NCBI GenBank assembly: GCA_002170535.1
Contig: NHDW01000003.1
Coordinates: 87,593 to 126,473, forward strand
Length of the DNA: 38,881 bases
Direction of reading: 5' to 3'
DNA from: Methylococcaceae bacterium TMED69
Lineage (GTDB): Bacteria > Pseudomonadota > Gammaproteobacteria > Ga0077536
Made by a program: the position numbers and the translations under genes. The notes under the pieces were generated by a model. That model saw only the letters and a list, made by a program, of their open reading frames with translations. It did not search any database and was not told the origin of the DNA. The number at the start of each line of letters is the position of its first letter. Within the stretch, counting starts at the first letter, position 1. Below are positions 1 through 8,485 of the stretch, piece after piece.

Positions 1-897
1 TATAAATATCAGAACATTTTCGATAACCTGATTCTAAGATCAGAAGACGTCCATCCCATTCAAAAGATTGAGTATTCGATAAGGAGTGCGCTTTCTTATT
101 TAAATTTAGCTTTTTATGACGAATCCACTGCGCCTTATCAAAATCTGCTTCGAGCAGATGAAACATTAGAAAATTTATTAGACCAAGAAGTAATTTCACT
201 ATGCCCCAAAATGGCGGCAGAAGCTCTATGGCTAAGATCGGCTATCAGTTTTGCAATCGAACAGCATTTTTTGTTTTGGAAAGGAGAACCTATTTTTGGG
301 ATTGTGGAAGAAAAAATATACACAGATAGGCGAACAGACCCAATAGAGAGACTATCAAGAAAAAATTCAATTCTTAACTTTAGATTAAAGGGAGAAGGGT
401 ACCTTGAAGAAGCGATCGATATATTAAAAAAAGAAGACGTTGATAATTTGCTTAAAATTGCACTGAGAATAAAAGGAGATTGGCATCTACTACATGGAAA
501 TAATCGGAAATTCGCAGACTATACTACTCAAATTAATAGAATGAGTTCCGATCAATCACAAAATTTATATAAATTCAGTTATTTTGAACTATTAAATCAC
601 TTTAAATCCAAATCCATAAACTTTCATACAAAGTGCAGAATATCTATTCAAAGGAATGGAAAAGTAAAATCATCTAGAGCAATAGAAAGCACGGACAAAA
701 GTAAAAAAATTGACAGGCTTGTTTGTCGTAAACTTAAATCAGTCGTGTTCAGACCTGATGCTTATGCCAGTAAATTAACAAACCTTATAGTAGGTTTTGA
801 TAAAGAGAAGGATAAAAATAATTTTGATCGGCCTTTTTTTACATGGGGAATAATTAAATCAGAGCAGAATATTCATCCAATATGGGCAGGACGTTAG
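1..897 (+). CDS. Partial hypothetical protein (5' end outside window)
   Basis: The reading frame is open from the first base to a TAG at 895-897, giving 298 residues. The true start lies upstream, so the first in-window ATG (211) is probably internal. I do not recognise the family with confidence. The N-terminal two thirds are helical and charged, like a degenerate TPR-type repeat protein. The C-terminal part (about residues 205-250) has a beta-strand, 'NGKV', then 'VVFRPD' pattern that loosely recalls the C-terminal domain of TonB-like proteins. There are no transmembrane segments in the visible part. Its last 44 bases overlap the 3' end of the convergent oxidoreductase gene. Confidence 0.6.
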   Translation, partial: YKYQNIFDNLILRSEDVHPIQKIEYSIRSALSYLNLAFYDESTAPYQNLLRADETLENLLDQEVISLCPKMAAEALWLRSAISFAIEQHFLFWKGEPIFGIVEEKIYTDRRTDPIERLSRKNSILNFRLKGEGYLEEAIDILKKEDVDNLLKIALRIKGDWHLLHGNNRKFADYTTQINRMSSDQSQNLYKFSYFELLNHFKSKSINFHTKCRISIQRNGKVKSSRAIESTDKSKKIDRLVCRKLKSVVFRPDAYASKLTNLIVGFDKEKDKNNFDRPFFTWGIIKSEQNIHPIWAGR

Positions 898-1699
898 TTT
901 CACTCTCAGCAGGCAGAGGTAAAATAATCCTAGTTAGACCATGCTCTGATAGTTCCCCAATTTTCTCTTTTTTAATCGGGGTAACGCAAAACATACTTGT
1001 TTCAAAATTACTTAAGTCTCTACCAATTTCATGAGCGGCATCTTGAATCAAGCGAAGCCCTTTCTTTATATCCCCATAGCGACCTAATGGCATCCATCCA
1101 TCACAAAACTCAGCGATATGTCGAGCTGTTTTCTTGCCAACCGCTCCTCCCAATATAATCGGGGGATGAGGTTTTTGAACCGGCTTCGGCCAAGCCCAGC
1201 TCCTCTCTAATTGATGTATATTTCCACTAAATTCTGCTTCTTCTTTTACCCACAACTCTTTCATTAATAATATTTTTTCTCTAAGAATATCCCTTCTCTC
1301 ATTATATTTGATACCGTGATTTCTCATTTCTTCAACGCACCAGCCATAGCCTACTCCAAAAAGAAGACGACCATTAGAAATATAATCTAGACTTGCCACT
1401 TCTTTCGCAAGCCAAATAGGATCTCTCTGCGCGACAAGAGTAATACCAGTTCCAATTTTTAGTTTTGTAGTGGAAGCGGCTACCGCAGCAAGCGCTACAA
1501 ATTGATCAATTGTTCGCCAGTACATTTCCGGAAGAGGGGGTAATGAAGGATCACCACCCCAGGGCGTCTCTCTGCTAGTTGGTATGTGGCTATGTTCTGG
1601 GAACCATAATGACTCAAACCCCCTGTTCTCTGCTTCTTTCGCCAAATCAATCGGCGAGATTGCTTTATCAGTCGGAAAAATATTAAGTCCTATTTTCAT
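854..1699 (-). CDS. LLM-class (luciferase-like) flavin/F420-dependent oxidoreductase
   Basis: A 281-residue bacterial luciferase-like TIM-barrel oxidoreductase. The start MKIGLNIFPT at 1699 is preferred because it begins at the first barrel strand and has an AAGGAA ribosome site about 11 bases upstream. A longer frame to 1855 would run through the upstream MaoC gene. Family hallmarks are the early ESLWFPEHSH segment, the KIGTGI strand and the GRLLFGVGYGW loop. The layout resembles the F420-type TIGR03619 group, but the cofactor (FMN or F420) cannot be settled from sequence. It lies 16 bases after the MaoC gene and is probably co-transcribed with it. The substrate is unknown. The 3' end overlaps the preceding plus-strand gene by 44 bases. 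Confidence 0.85.
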   Translation of the reverse strand: MKIGLNIFPTDKAISPIDLAKEAENRGFESLWFPEHSHIPTSRETPWGGDPSLPPLPEMYWRTIDQFVALAAVAASTTKLKIGTGITLVAQRDPIWLAKEVASLDYISNGRLLFGVGYGWCVEEMRNHGIKYNERRDILREKILLMKELWVKEEAEFSGNIHQLERSWAWPKPVQKPHPPIILGGAVGKKTARHIAEFCDGWMPLGRYGDIKKGLRLIQDAAHEIGRDLSNFETSMFCVTPIKKEKIGELSEHGLTRIILPLPAESETNVLPILDEYSALI

Positions 1700-1715
1700 T
1701 TTGTACGTTGTTCCT

Positions 1716-2180
1716 TTAATTATTTTGAGCTTCCCACCATTTTCGATATAAATCGTCAGGCAATAACACTCTTGATTTTGCACCACTGACTTGAAAACCG
1801 GTCGTATCTTCAATAGTAATTTTGAATTCAGCCATATCAACTTTTTTCCTAACAAGCTCTAATTTGACTAGAAGCTCGTCTCCCGGACAGACTGGCCGTT
1901 TAACTCGTTCCGGCTCAAATGTTAGACCTAAACTACCATCACCTGGGAAGTGACTTCCAAAAATACCTGCTATAGCTATTTGGAGTAATGCGCCGGGAAC
2001 TACTATATCTTTAATATTTGGGAATCGCAGTCTCGCAGCTTCAATATCGTGATGAATAGCATTAAAATCCTTAGCTAAATTACAATAATCAACCACATCT
2101 TGGTGGGTGAACGATATTTTTCTTTCCAGAACGTCCCCGACTTTTATCATCGACGATGTAAGACAATTAGTAGATTTCAT
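1716..2180 (-). CDS. MaoC-family hot-dog hydratase/dehydratase
   Basis: A 154-residue single hot-dog domain of the MaoC/(R)-specific enoyl-CoA hydratase family. The catalytic D-x-N-x-x-H motif is visible as DFNAIH (D38, N40, H43), followed by the conserved VVPGALLQIAI helix with its PG turn. Members hydrate trans-2-enoyl-CoA thioesters or dehydrate 3-hydroxyacyl-CoA. Another possible start is Met11 (2150); neither has a good ribosome site. It is the first gene of a pair with the LLM oxidoreductase and is divergent from the Baeyer-Villiger monooxygenase. This context suggests peripheral acyl-CoA or ketone catabolism, but no pathway is proven. Confidence 0.88.
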   Translation of the reverse strand: MKSTNCLTSSMIKVGDVLERKISFTHQDVVDYCNLAKDFNAIHHDIEAARLRFPNIKDIVVPGALLQIAIAGIFGSHFPGDGSLGLTFEPERVKRPVCPGDELLVKLELVRKKVDMAEFKITIEDTTGFQVSGAKSRVLLPDDLYRKWWEAQNN

Positions 2181-2237
2181 GTTCTAATCACTCAAAACTC
2201 TATTTTAACCCATAAAAGCTATTTTATCTTCTCTTTG

Positions 2238-2268
2238 TTGACAGAAAACAATCAAACACAAATTAAAA
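2238..2268 (+). promoter_or_regulatory. Candidate promoter for the BVMO gene
   Basis: A perfect -35 hexamer TTGACA lies at 2238-2243 in the divergent intergenic region. The best -10 (TTAAAA-like, 2263-2268) is weak and gives a 19-base spacer. If used, it would give a leader of about 120 bases before the start at 2395. The -35 is clear; the pairing with the -10 is inferred. Confidence 0.3.
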
Positions 2269-2394
2269 ATTAACACGTCCCAGAATGCGTAGATACGACT
2301 CAAATATTTAAGTCTTCTACTAGCGATAAACATATTTATCCTTTATATTTAAATAAAAATTATTAATTAATTGCCTTAAGAGGAGTGGGTATTA

Positions 2395-4011
2395 ATGAAA
2401 ATGAAGGGAGAAAAAGTTCATAAATATGATGCTATAGTTATTGGGACAGGAGTAGCAGGCCTATACCAACTGCATTTGTTACGCAAACTAGGATTGTCAG
2501 TGAAAGCTTTTGAAAAAGGCACCGACGTTGGAGGCACTTGGTACTGGAATAGATACCCAGGATGCAGGTTCGACTCGGAAAGCTATACGTACCAGTACTC
2601 ATTTTCTGATGAGCTACTAGAGGATTGGAATTGGTCAGAACATTTCGCACCTCAACCAGAAACATTGAAATACATGCAACATGTGGCGGATAGATTTGAT
2701 TTAAGAGCGCATATTGAGTTTAGCACTGCTATAACATCAGCTAAATACCAAGCAGCCGAAAATAAATGGGAAGTACAAACCGACAAACAGACAACCTACT
2801 CATGCCAATTTTTAATAACAGCGTTAGGTATTTTGTCGGAACCTTACATACCAAATATCGCTGGCATTGATAACTTCAAAGGAAGAGCGTGGCACACATC
2901 AAATTGGCCAAAAGAAAAGGTTAAAACAACAGGTAAAAAAATAGGGGTAATTGGAACAGGCGCAACGGGTGTCCAGCTAATAACTGAGTTGGCAAAAGAT
3001 GTGGAAGAACTTTATGTATTTCAACTAAAGCCTGAATACTGTATCCCATTACATAACGACAAAATCGACGAAACGACCCAGAAGGAAATCAAAAAAAATC
3101 AGGATAAAATATTCGAACAATGTAATAATTCTTACGGCTCATTTCTCCATGACTTTAAATACGATAAATCAGCGCTTGAAGTTTCAAAGGAAGAAAGAAA
3201 CGCTTTTTATGAAAAATTATGGAATGAGAGAGGCTTCGCTTTATGGCTTGGAAACTATAGTGATCTGCTAACTGACGAGGATGCAAATCATACGATATCC
3301 GAGTTCGTGAGAGACAAAATTCGAAGCCAAGTAGATGACCCAGTAATCGCAGAGAAATTGTGTCCTAAAGATCATGGTTTTGGGACTAGAAGAGTTCCCT
3401 GTGAAAGTGGGTACTATAAAGCATATAATCAACCTAATGTTCACTTAATTGATATAAGTGAAACACCAATTGATTGCATTAACGAATTGGGAATTAAGAC
3501 GACTGCTGAGCAATATGATCTCGATATTATTGTATTTGCAACAGGATTTGACGGAGTGACTGGAGCCTACAATAAAGTAAACATTGTGGGAGAAGATGGT
3601 ACAAATCTTAGCGATGAGTGGAAGGAAGGGCCAGAAACCTATCTTGGCATGCAGACGCCTGGTTTTCCTAACTTATTTACAGTGTGTGGTCCTCACAATG
3701 GGAGCACATTTTGTAATATCCCTAGATGCCTTGAGCAAAATGTAGAATGGATTTCTGACTGTTTGAGCTACATTAATAACAACGGTTTTTCAAAAATTGA
3801 AGCAGAACTAGACGCCGCTAAAGAATGGACAGACTACGCTTATGAAGTTGCTGCACCGTCATTATTTGCTAAAACCGCCTCTTGGTTTAGTGGAGCTAAT
3901 ATTCCAGGGAAAAAACGCACATTTCTTTCCTGGGCGGGAGGAAGTCCTAAATACAGAGAAAAATGTAATGATGTGGCATCTACTGGTTATAAAGGGTTCA
4001 AGCTTACCTGA
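2395..4011 (+). CDS. Flavin-dependent Baeyer-Villiger monooxygenase (type I)
   Basis: A 538-residue FAD/NADPH monooxygenase, the usual length for cyclohexanone/phenylacetone monooxygenase relatives. The FAD Rossmann motif GTGVAG is at residues 17-22. The BVMO fingerprint FxGxxxHxxxWP is complete at 161-172 (FKGRAWHTSNWP). The NADPH motif GTGATG is at 187-192, and an ATGFD motif lies in the C-terminal half. NRYPGCRFDSES (52-63) is typical of the group. These enzymes insert oxygen next to a carbonyl, giving esters or lactones. The start is supported by AGGAG 10 bases upstream; a second ATG follows two codons later. It is divergent from the MaoC/LLM pair and stands alone on its strand. The substrate is unknown. 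Confidence 0.93.
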   Translation: MKMKGEKVHKYDAIVIGTGVAGLYQLHLLRKLGLSVKAFEKGTDVGGTWYWNRYPGCRFDSESYTYQYSFSDELLEDWNWSEHFAPQPETLKYMQHVADRFDLRAHIEFSTAITSAKYQAAENKWEVQTDKQTTYSCQFLITALGILSEPYIPNIAGIDNFKGRAWHTSNWPKEKVKTTGKKIGVIGTGATGVQLITELAKDVEELYVFQLKPEYCIPLHNDKIDETTQKEIKKNQDKIFEQCNNSYGSFLHDFKYDKSALEVSKEERNAFYEKLWNERGFALWLGNYSDLLTDEDANHTISEFVRDKIRSQVDDPVIAEKLCPKDHGFGTRRVPCESGYYKAYNQPNVHLIDISETPIDCINELGIKTTAEQYDLDIIVFATGFDGVTGAYNKVNIVGEDGTNLSDEWKEGPETYLGMQTPGFPNLFTVCGPHNGSTFCNIPRCLEQNVEWISDCLSYINNNGFSKIEAELDAAKEWTDYAYEVAAPSLFAKTASWFSGANIPGKKRTFLSWAGGSPKYREKCNDVASTGYKGFKLT

Positions 4012-4037
4012 GAAATTTTTTGACTAAGATATCAAAT

Positions 4038-4214
4038 TTATTTGTTTTTATTTTTGACCGACTTCTCATAATTATCAGATAGACGCTTTAACTCATAACT
4101 AATGTTCCGCTGGTTTTTGGTTTCAGATTGTAATCCGTAAGGGTTTGGTTTTTTGAGAACCGAACAGGCATTTAGAGAAAAAATAAATAAAGTTAGGTAA
4201 AAATACATTTTCAT
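4038..4214 (-). CDS. Small putative lipoprotein, 58 aa
   Basis: A 58-residue frame runs from ATG at 4214 to TAA at 4038-4040. The N-terminus MKMYFYLTLFIFSLNAC is a short positive segment, a hydrophobic stretch and a lipobox-like LNAC, so Cys17 would be lipidated after signal peptidase II cleavage. The mature part is hydrophilic and lysine/asparagine rich. No family is recognised. It starts only 24 bases from the divergent GlcG gene, so the two would share a very tight control region, and I see no strong ribosome site. The lipobox and the fill of an otherwise empty gap are the main support. Confidence 0.5.
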   Translation of the reverse strand: MKMYFYLTLFIFSLNACSVLKKPNPYGLQSETKNQRNISYELKRLSDNYEKSVKNKNK

Positions 4215-4238
4215 TTATCAATTATAGAGAGTACAGTT

Positions 4239-4721
4239 ATGAAAAGATATTCCATATTACTATTCATTCTTTTTAGTTGCCTATCAACAGAATTGAGCTC
4301 TAAAGAAAACTCAATTTTGAGTCTTGAAGTAGCTAAAAAAATGGCTGAGATATGCGAAGAACTAGCAATAGAAAGTAAATGGAGACCAATCGTAATCGCA
4401 ATTTATGATTCTGGAGGCAATCTGAAATTACTTCACCGACAAGACGGTTCTTTTTTGATGAGCTTGCAAATTGCAAAACTTAAAGCCAAAAGCTCCGCTG
4501 GTTTACCAATGACTACACGACAAATTGGAGATCTAGCTTATAAAAATAAGGACCGTGGTCATGGCATTGAACATGTTCCTGGAGTAGTTACATTCCCGGG
4601 TGGAGTACCAATAATAATAAAATCAGGTGCTCACTTAGGAGGTATCGGGGTTAGCGGTGCTACAGCTGACCAAGATGAAGAATGTGCTAAATTAGCTCTG
4701 TCGCAAACGATAGGAAATTAA
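4239..4721 (+). CDS. Secreted GlcG/HbpS-family (heme-binding-like) protein
   Basis: A 160-residue protein with an N-terminal signal peptide (about residues 1-21, hydrophobic core ILLFILFSCL) and one GlcG/HbpS (DUF336) domain. Family signatures are IAIYDSGGNLKLLHRQDG, the later KAKSSAG segment, FPGGVPI and the C-terminal GGIGVSGATADQDEE. HbpS homologues bind heme or act as extracellular redox/iron sensors, and GlcG lies in glycolate loci. No glycolate oxidase genes are nearby, so the role is open. The predicted export fits an envelope function. It is convergent with the DUF1330 gene, with only 13 bases between them. Confidence 0.88.
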   Translation: MKRYSILLFILFSCLSTELSSKENSILSLEVAKKMAEICEELAIESKWRPIVIAIYDSGGNLKLLHRQDGSFLMSLQIAKLKAKSSAGLPMTTRQIGDLAYKNKDRGHGIEHVPGVVTFPGGVPIIIKSGAHLGGIGVSGATADQDEECAKLALSQTIGN

Positions 4722-4734
4722 AAATATTTATTTA

Positions 4735-5028
4735 CTAACTATCAAACCCGTCTAGTAACAGAAATTGAGCTGTGGCAGCCTCCTGTCTAATCTCTTTGGC
4801 GGCCGTATATTCTTCTGAATCATAAAACGCTCTCGCTGCATCTTTATCCTCAAAACGGAGCACAACCCATCGTTCTCCTTTAGTTTTCCCTTCAAGCGCC
4901 TCAACGGGCCCTCCTCTCACTACAAATTCACCTTTATATTTTTTAATAATTCCAGGTGTCAACGCAGTGTAATCCGCGTAACGAGTAGGATTATCAATTA
5001 AAACATTTGCGATAATATAAGCAGCCAT
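4735..5028 (-). CDS. DUF1330 family protein
   Basis: A 97-residue single-domain protein of the DUF1330 ferredoxin-like (dimeric alpha-beta barrel) family. Visible hallmarks are AAYIIANVLIDNPTRYADY at the N-terminus, VVRGGPVEALEG in the middle and RWVVLRFEDKDAARAFYDSEEY at the end. Family function is not established. It has a strong GGAGG ribosome site about nine bases before the ATG. It is last in a minus-strand run with formate-tetrahydrofolate ligase, 15 bases downstream of that gene, so co-transcription is likely. Confidence 0.9.
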   Translation of the reverse strand: MAAYIIANVLIDNPTRYADYTALTPGIIKKYKGEFVVRGGPVEALEGKTKGERWVVLRFEDKDAARAFYDSEEYTAAKEIRQEAATAQFLLLDGFDS

Positions 5029-5043
5029 AAAAAAATACCTCCG

Positions 5044-6720
5044 TTAAAATAATCCAGTTATATTACCATCTGAGTCCACGCCAATTAATTCGGCTGACGG
5101 TTTTTTAGGCAACCCAGGCATGGTCATTATATTTCCAGTCAATACAACGATGAATCCAGCGCCCGCGGAAACCCTGACTTCTTTTATATCGACGTAATGT
5201 CCGTTTGGTGCTCCTCTCAAAAGAGGATCTGTTGAGAATGACATCTGTGTTTTGGCAATGCATACAGGATAAGAAGGATAGCTTTTGGACAGTTCTTTAA
5301 TCTGTTCTCTGATTTTTTTGTCCGCTGTGATACCAGCAGCTCCGTAAATTTTTTGCGCAATAGCTTCGATCTTTTCCCATAATGTAATTTCGTCTGGGTA
5401 AACATATTTATGGCCACTTGACTCGCTATCCTCGGTAGCTGCAACTACCATATTAGCTAACTCTTCGGTTCCCGCACCTCCATTAGCCCAATGAGTCGCG
5501 AGGGTAACTGGGCCACCTAAAGATTCAACTTTTGACTTAATCAATTCAATCTCAGCATCGCTATCACTTGAAAATTGGTTTATGGCAACTATACATTTTA
5601 ATCCGTAATTATCGACTATGTTTCTCCAATGTCTCTCAAGATTTGGAAAACCTTTCTCTAATGCCTTTAGATTTTCCTCGTTGAATTCTGACTGGTTGAC
5701 TCCGCCATGAAACTTGAGGGCTCTTATTGTCGCCACTAATACCGCTGCCTTTGGTCGTAATCCGGCCATTCTACATTTAATATCAATGAATTTCTCTGCG
5801 CCTAAATCAGCTCCAAATCCAGCTTCGGTAATAACGTAATCTCCTAACTTGAGAGCAGTCATTGTCGCACTAACTGAATTACAACCATGGGCAATATTAG
5901 CGAAAGGGCCTCCATGTACAAGTGCAGGGTTGTTCTCGAGGGTTTGAACCAAATTAGGTTGAAACGCGTCTTTGAGCAAGGCGGTCATAGCTCCGTCTGC
6001 ATTTAGATCTCTTGCAAAAACTGGCTTTTGATTCGATCTGGAATAACCAACTATCATATTACCAAGGCGTTGCTTCAAATCCTCTAAACTAGAAGCTAAA
6101 CAGAAAATAGCCATAACTTCAGACGCAACAGTTATATCAAAACCATCCTGCCGGACATAACCGTTCGCTTTCCCCCCCATACCACATGTAATTTGCCTCA
6201 GGGCTCTGTCGTTCATATCCAATACTCTCTTATGAACCAATGTCCTAGCGTCAAGGTCTAATTCATTACCATGGTGTATATGATTATCCAACATCGCTGA
6301 CAGTAAATTATGCGCCGACGTAATCGCGTGAAAATCACCGGTAAAATGTAGGTTTATATCTTCCATCGGAACAACCTGCGCATAACCTCCTCCAGCGGCA
6401 CCACCTTTAATTCCAAAGCATGGTCCTAGTGAAGGTTCTCTTAAACATATTATCGCTTTTTTGCCGATCCTATTGAGACCATCTCCCAGCCCGACAGTTG
6501 TTGTTGTCTTTCCTTCCCCTGCTGGAGTTGGAGATATTGCAGTAACTAAAATCAATTTACCATTCTTCTTATTTTTCAATTTATTCCCAATACTGGGAGA
6601 GAGTTTGGCTTTATATTTTCCGAATGTATACAAATCATCTATAGACAAACCTAACCGCTTTGTTGCAATTTCGGATATTAATAACTTATTCGATTTTCTT
6701 GCAATATCTATATCAGACAT
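5044..6720 (-). CDS. fhs: Formate--tetrahydrofolate ligase
   Basis: A 558-residue formyltetrahydrofolate synthetase that makes 10-formyl-THF from formate, THF and ATP. The start [10 protein letters not shown] at 6720 is chosen over an ATG eight codons upstream. It has a GGGGGAG ribosome site directly before it, and both the N-terminal sequence and the length then match the family. The P-loop [15 protein letters not shown] lies near residues 64-78. The ending [12 protein letters not shown] shows a complete C-terminus. Many gammaproteobacteria lack fhs and rely on FolD/PurU, so its presence is informative. It sits between an amidohydrolase and DUF1330 on the same strand, which suggests formate capture during degradation of an unknown compound. 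Confidence 0.97.
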   Translation of the reverse strand: MSDIDIARKSNKLLISEIATKRLGLSIDDLYTFGKYKAKLSPSIGNKLKNKKNGKLILVTAISPTPAGEGKTTTTVGLGDGLNRIGKKAIICLREPSLGPCFGIKGGAAGGGYAQVVPMEDINLHFTGDFHAITSAHNLLSAMLDNHIHHGNELDLDARTLVHKRVLDMNDRALRQITCGMGGKANGYVRQDGFDITVASEVMAIFCLASSLEDLKQRLGNMIVGYSRSNQKPVFARDLNADGAMTALLKDAFQPNLVQTLENNPALVHGGPFANIAHGCNSVSATMTALKLGDYVITEAGFGADLGAEKFIDIKCRMAGLRPKAAVLVATIRALKFHGGVNQSEFNEENLKALEKGFPNLERHWRNIVDNYGLKCIVAINQFSSDSDAEIELIKSKVESLGGPVTLATHWANGGAGTEELANMVVAATEDSESSGHKYVYPDEITLWEKIEAIAQKIYGAAGITADKKIREQIKELSKSYPSYPVCIAKTQMSFSTDPLLRGAPNGHYVDIKEVRVSAGAGFIVVLTGNIMTMPGLPKKPSAELIGVDSDGNITGLF

Positions 6721-6763
6721 TTCTCCCCCTTTTTTTAATTTCAAAAACGCAAATAACCAAAGA

Positions 6764-8455
6764 TTATTTTTTTCTCAAAAGCTTGCCAGGATATTCATTA
6801 ATTTCTTTATCATCCTTTATAGTCATTTGACCATTAATAAAGATGTATTTGTACCCAGAAGCCCTCTGTACTCTTCTCCACTCGCCACCAGGTAAATCAA
6901 ATTCAATCTCTGGTGGAAGGACTTTTAAATTTTCATAGTCATAAACAATAACATCTGCCGGTGCTCCCAATTTAATCACACCCCTTTCTGGACATCCCGC
7001 TAACTGAGCGGGAAGACAAGATAATCGCCAATGAACTTCTTCCAGGCTTATCATTTGATGTTCTTTAACAATTTTATTAATTGTCTCAGTTGGATATCCC
7101 CCTGCCGTAAGAAATTTAGTATGCGCACCACCATCTGATACTCCGAACAAAACATAAGGATCATCAACGATTTCCTTTAAATATTCGATTTTACAATTCG
7201 GTGGCATTGAGAAAAATTCGGTCTCCAAATCTTCAGAGACTGCGATATCTAACATTGCATCAACTAAATGCTTTCCAGTTTTTTCCGCAATAAGACCAAT
7301 AGTGTGATCTTTCCATTGTAAGTTTTCTTCTTTTTTAGGGTCAGTCAATACGATATTTTCAAAAGGACCCGTAACAAATCCTGGCACTTGATCTCTAAGT
7401 GATTGACGCCGATTCATATCGCCCAGTTTTACTAAACGTTCTTGCTTAGTTCCTACAGTGGCTTCTCTCCAGGCTGCACACTCATCGAACAAATTCCAAT
7501 CTGCCAAGGTAAAGGCATATCCAGCATCAGTTGTTAGACCTTGACCATACACCCTGATTCCACGCTTTCTACAGCTGTCAAGCCAAGCCAGCGTTCTTCT
7601 ATGAATATGAGGCTTAGTGTCAGTTGCTTGCACTACATTAAAGATCACCGGTCGACCACTCACTAACGCTAGTTCCTCCATGTGTCGTTGATCAGCAACA
7701 GGATCACCAGTGATTATAGTAGTTTGTATGTGCCCAGCATTTCTTTTGCCCAAAATTTTTGCAAATTCTAAAGCTGTCTCATTATGCATAATATCAGTAG
7801 GCATGGCAGTGCCGTCAAAATCTAGTTGCGTGCCACCAGGACCAGAAGGTGGTAATCGTTGGGCGGACCACCCACATGCCCCTGCATCTAGAGACTCCTC
7901 TAGTAATCGACACATCTCGCTGTGTTCTAATGATGATGGTTTTTTTCCACTTTTAGCGCCTTCATACCCCATTACAGATATCATAAGTGGACTTAGTGGA
8001 ACATAAGGGACTATATTCATTGCTTTTTTGGTTCTTTCAACGCTATCTAGATATTCAGGAAAAGATTCCCAATCCCATGGCATTCCCTGTTGCATAGAAA
8101 CCAAAGGAATAGCTTCCACCCGTGTCATGCTCAGCATGGCTCTTTCCCTGGATTCCGGGGCTACTGGCGCGAAGCCAAAACCGCAATTTCCGATAACAAC
8201 AGTAGTAATACCATGCCACGAAGAAATAGAACAATACGGGTCCCAAAACAATTGGGCATCATAATGAGTATGAAGATCTATGAAACCTGGTGCGACCACT
8301 AGACCTTCAGCATCAATGGTGCTTTTTGCATTTGCTCCTGATAAACGTCCGATTTCAGTAATTATTCCATCCTTCATACCGACGTCCCCTTTGAAACGAG
8401 GACCACCACTACCGTCTAAGACCATGCCGTTTTGAATGACTGTATCAAACCTCAC
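6764..8455 (-). CDS. N-acyl-D-amino-acid deacylase-family amidohydrolase
   Basis: A 563-residue metal-dependent amidohydrolase of the D-aminoacylase group. The metal-binding HxH is visible as DLHTHYDAQ (H62, H64) and the family cysteine as [10 protein letters not shown] (C91). SDGGAHT near the C-terminal third supplies the late aspartate/histidine segment. The start is GTG at 8453-8455 with GGAGG 11 bases upstream. The first residues [14 protein letters not shown] form the usual small beta-sandwich strand. These enzymes remove acyl or formyl groups from D-amino acids or related amides; the exact substrate cannot be inferred. It lies 30 bases after the CoA-transferase gene and 43 bases before fhs. 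Confidence 0.88.
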   Translation of the reverse strand: MRFDTVIQNGMVLDGSGGPRFKGDVGMKDGIITEIGRLSGANAKSTIDAEGLVVAPGFIDLHTHYDAQLFWDPYCSISSWHGITTVVIGNCGFGFAPVAPESRERAMLSMTRVEAIPLVSMQQGMPWDWESFPEYLDSVERTKKAMNIVPYVPLSPLMISVMGYEGAKSGKKPSSLEHSEMCRLLEESLDAGACGWSAQRLPPSGPGGTQLDFDGTAMPTDIMHNETALEFAKILGKRNAGHIQTTIITGDPVADQRHMEELALVSGRPVIFNVVQATDTKPHIHRRTLAWLDSCRKRGIRVYGQGLTTDAGYAFTLADWNLFDECAAWREATVGTKQERLVKLGDMNRRQSLRDQVPGFVTGPFENIVLTDPKKEENLQWKDHTIGLIAEKTGKHLVDAMLDIAVSEDLETEFFSMPPNCKIEYLKEIVDDPYVLFGVSDGGAHTKFLTAGGYPTETINKIVKEHQMISLEEVHWRLSCLPAQLAGCPERGVIKLGAPADVIVYDYENLKVLPPEIEFDLPGGEWRRVQRASGYKYIFINGQMTIKDDKEINEYPGKLLRKK

Positions 8456-8485
8456 CTAACAAAGTACCTCCGAATTTAATTGTTC

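Noticed and set aside
1700-1855. N-terminal extension of the LLM oxidoreductase to base 1855
   Set aside because: It would run through the end of the MaoC gene and lies before the natural barrel start, which has its own ribosome site.
6461-6895. Long open frame on the plus strand across the fhs start and the amidohydrolase end
   Set aside because: It lies antisense to well-supported genes and resembles no protein; it is a coding shadow.
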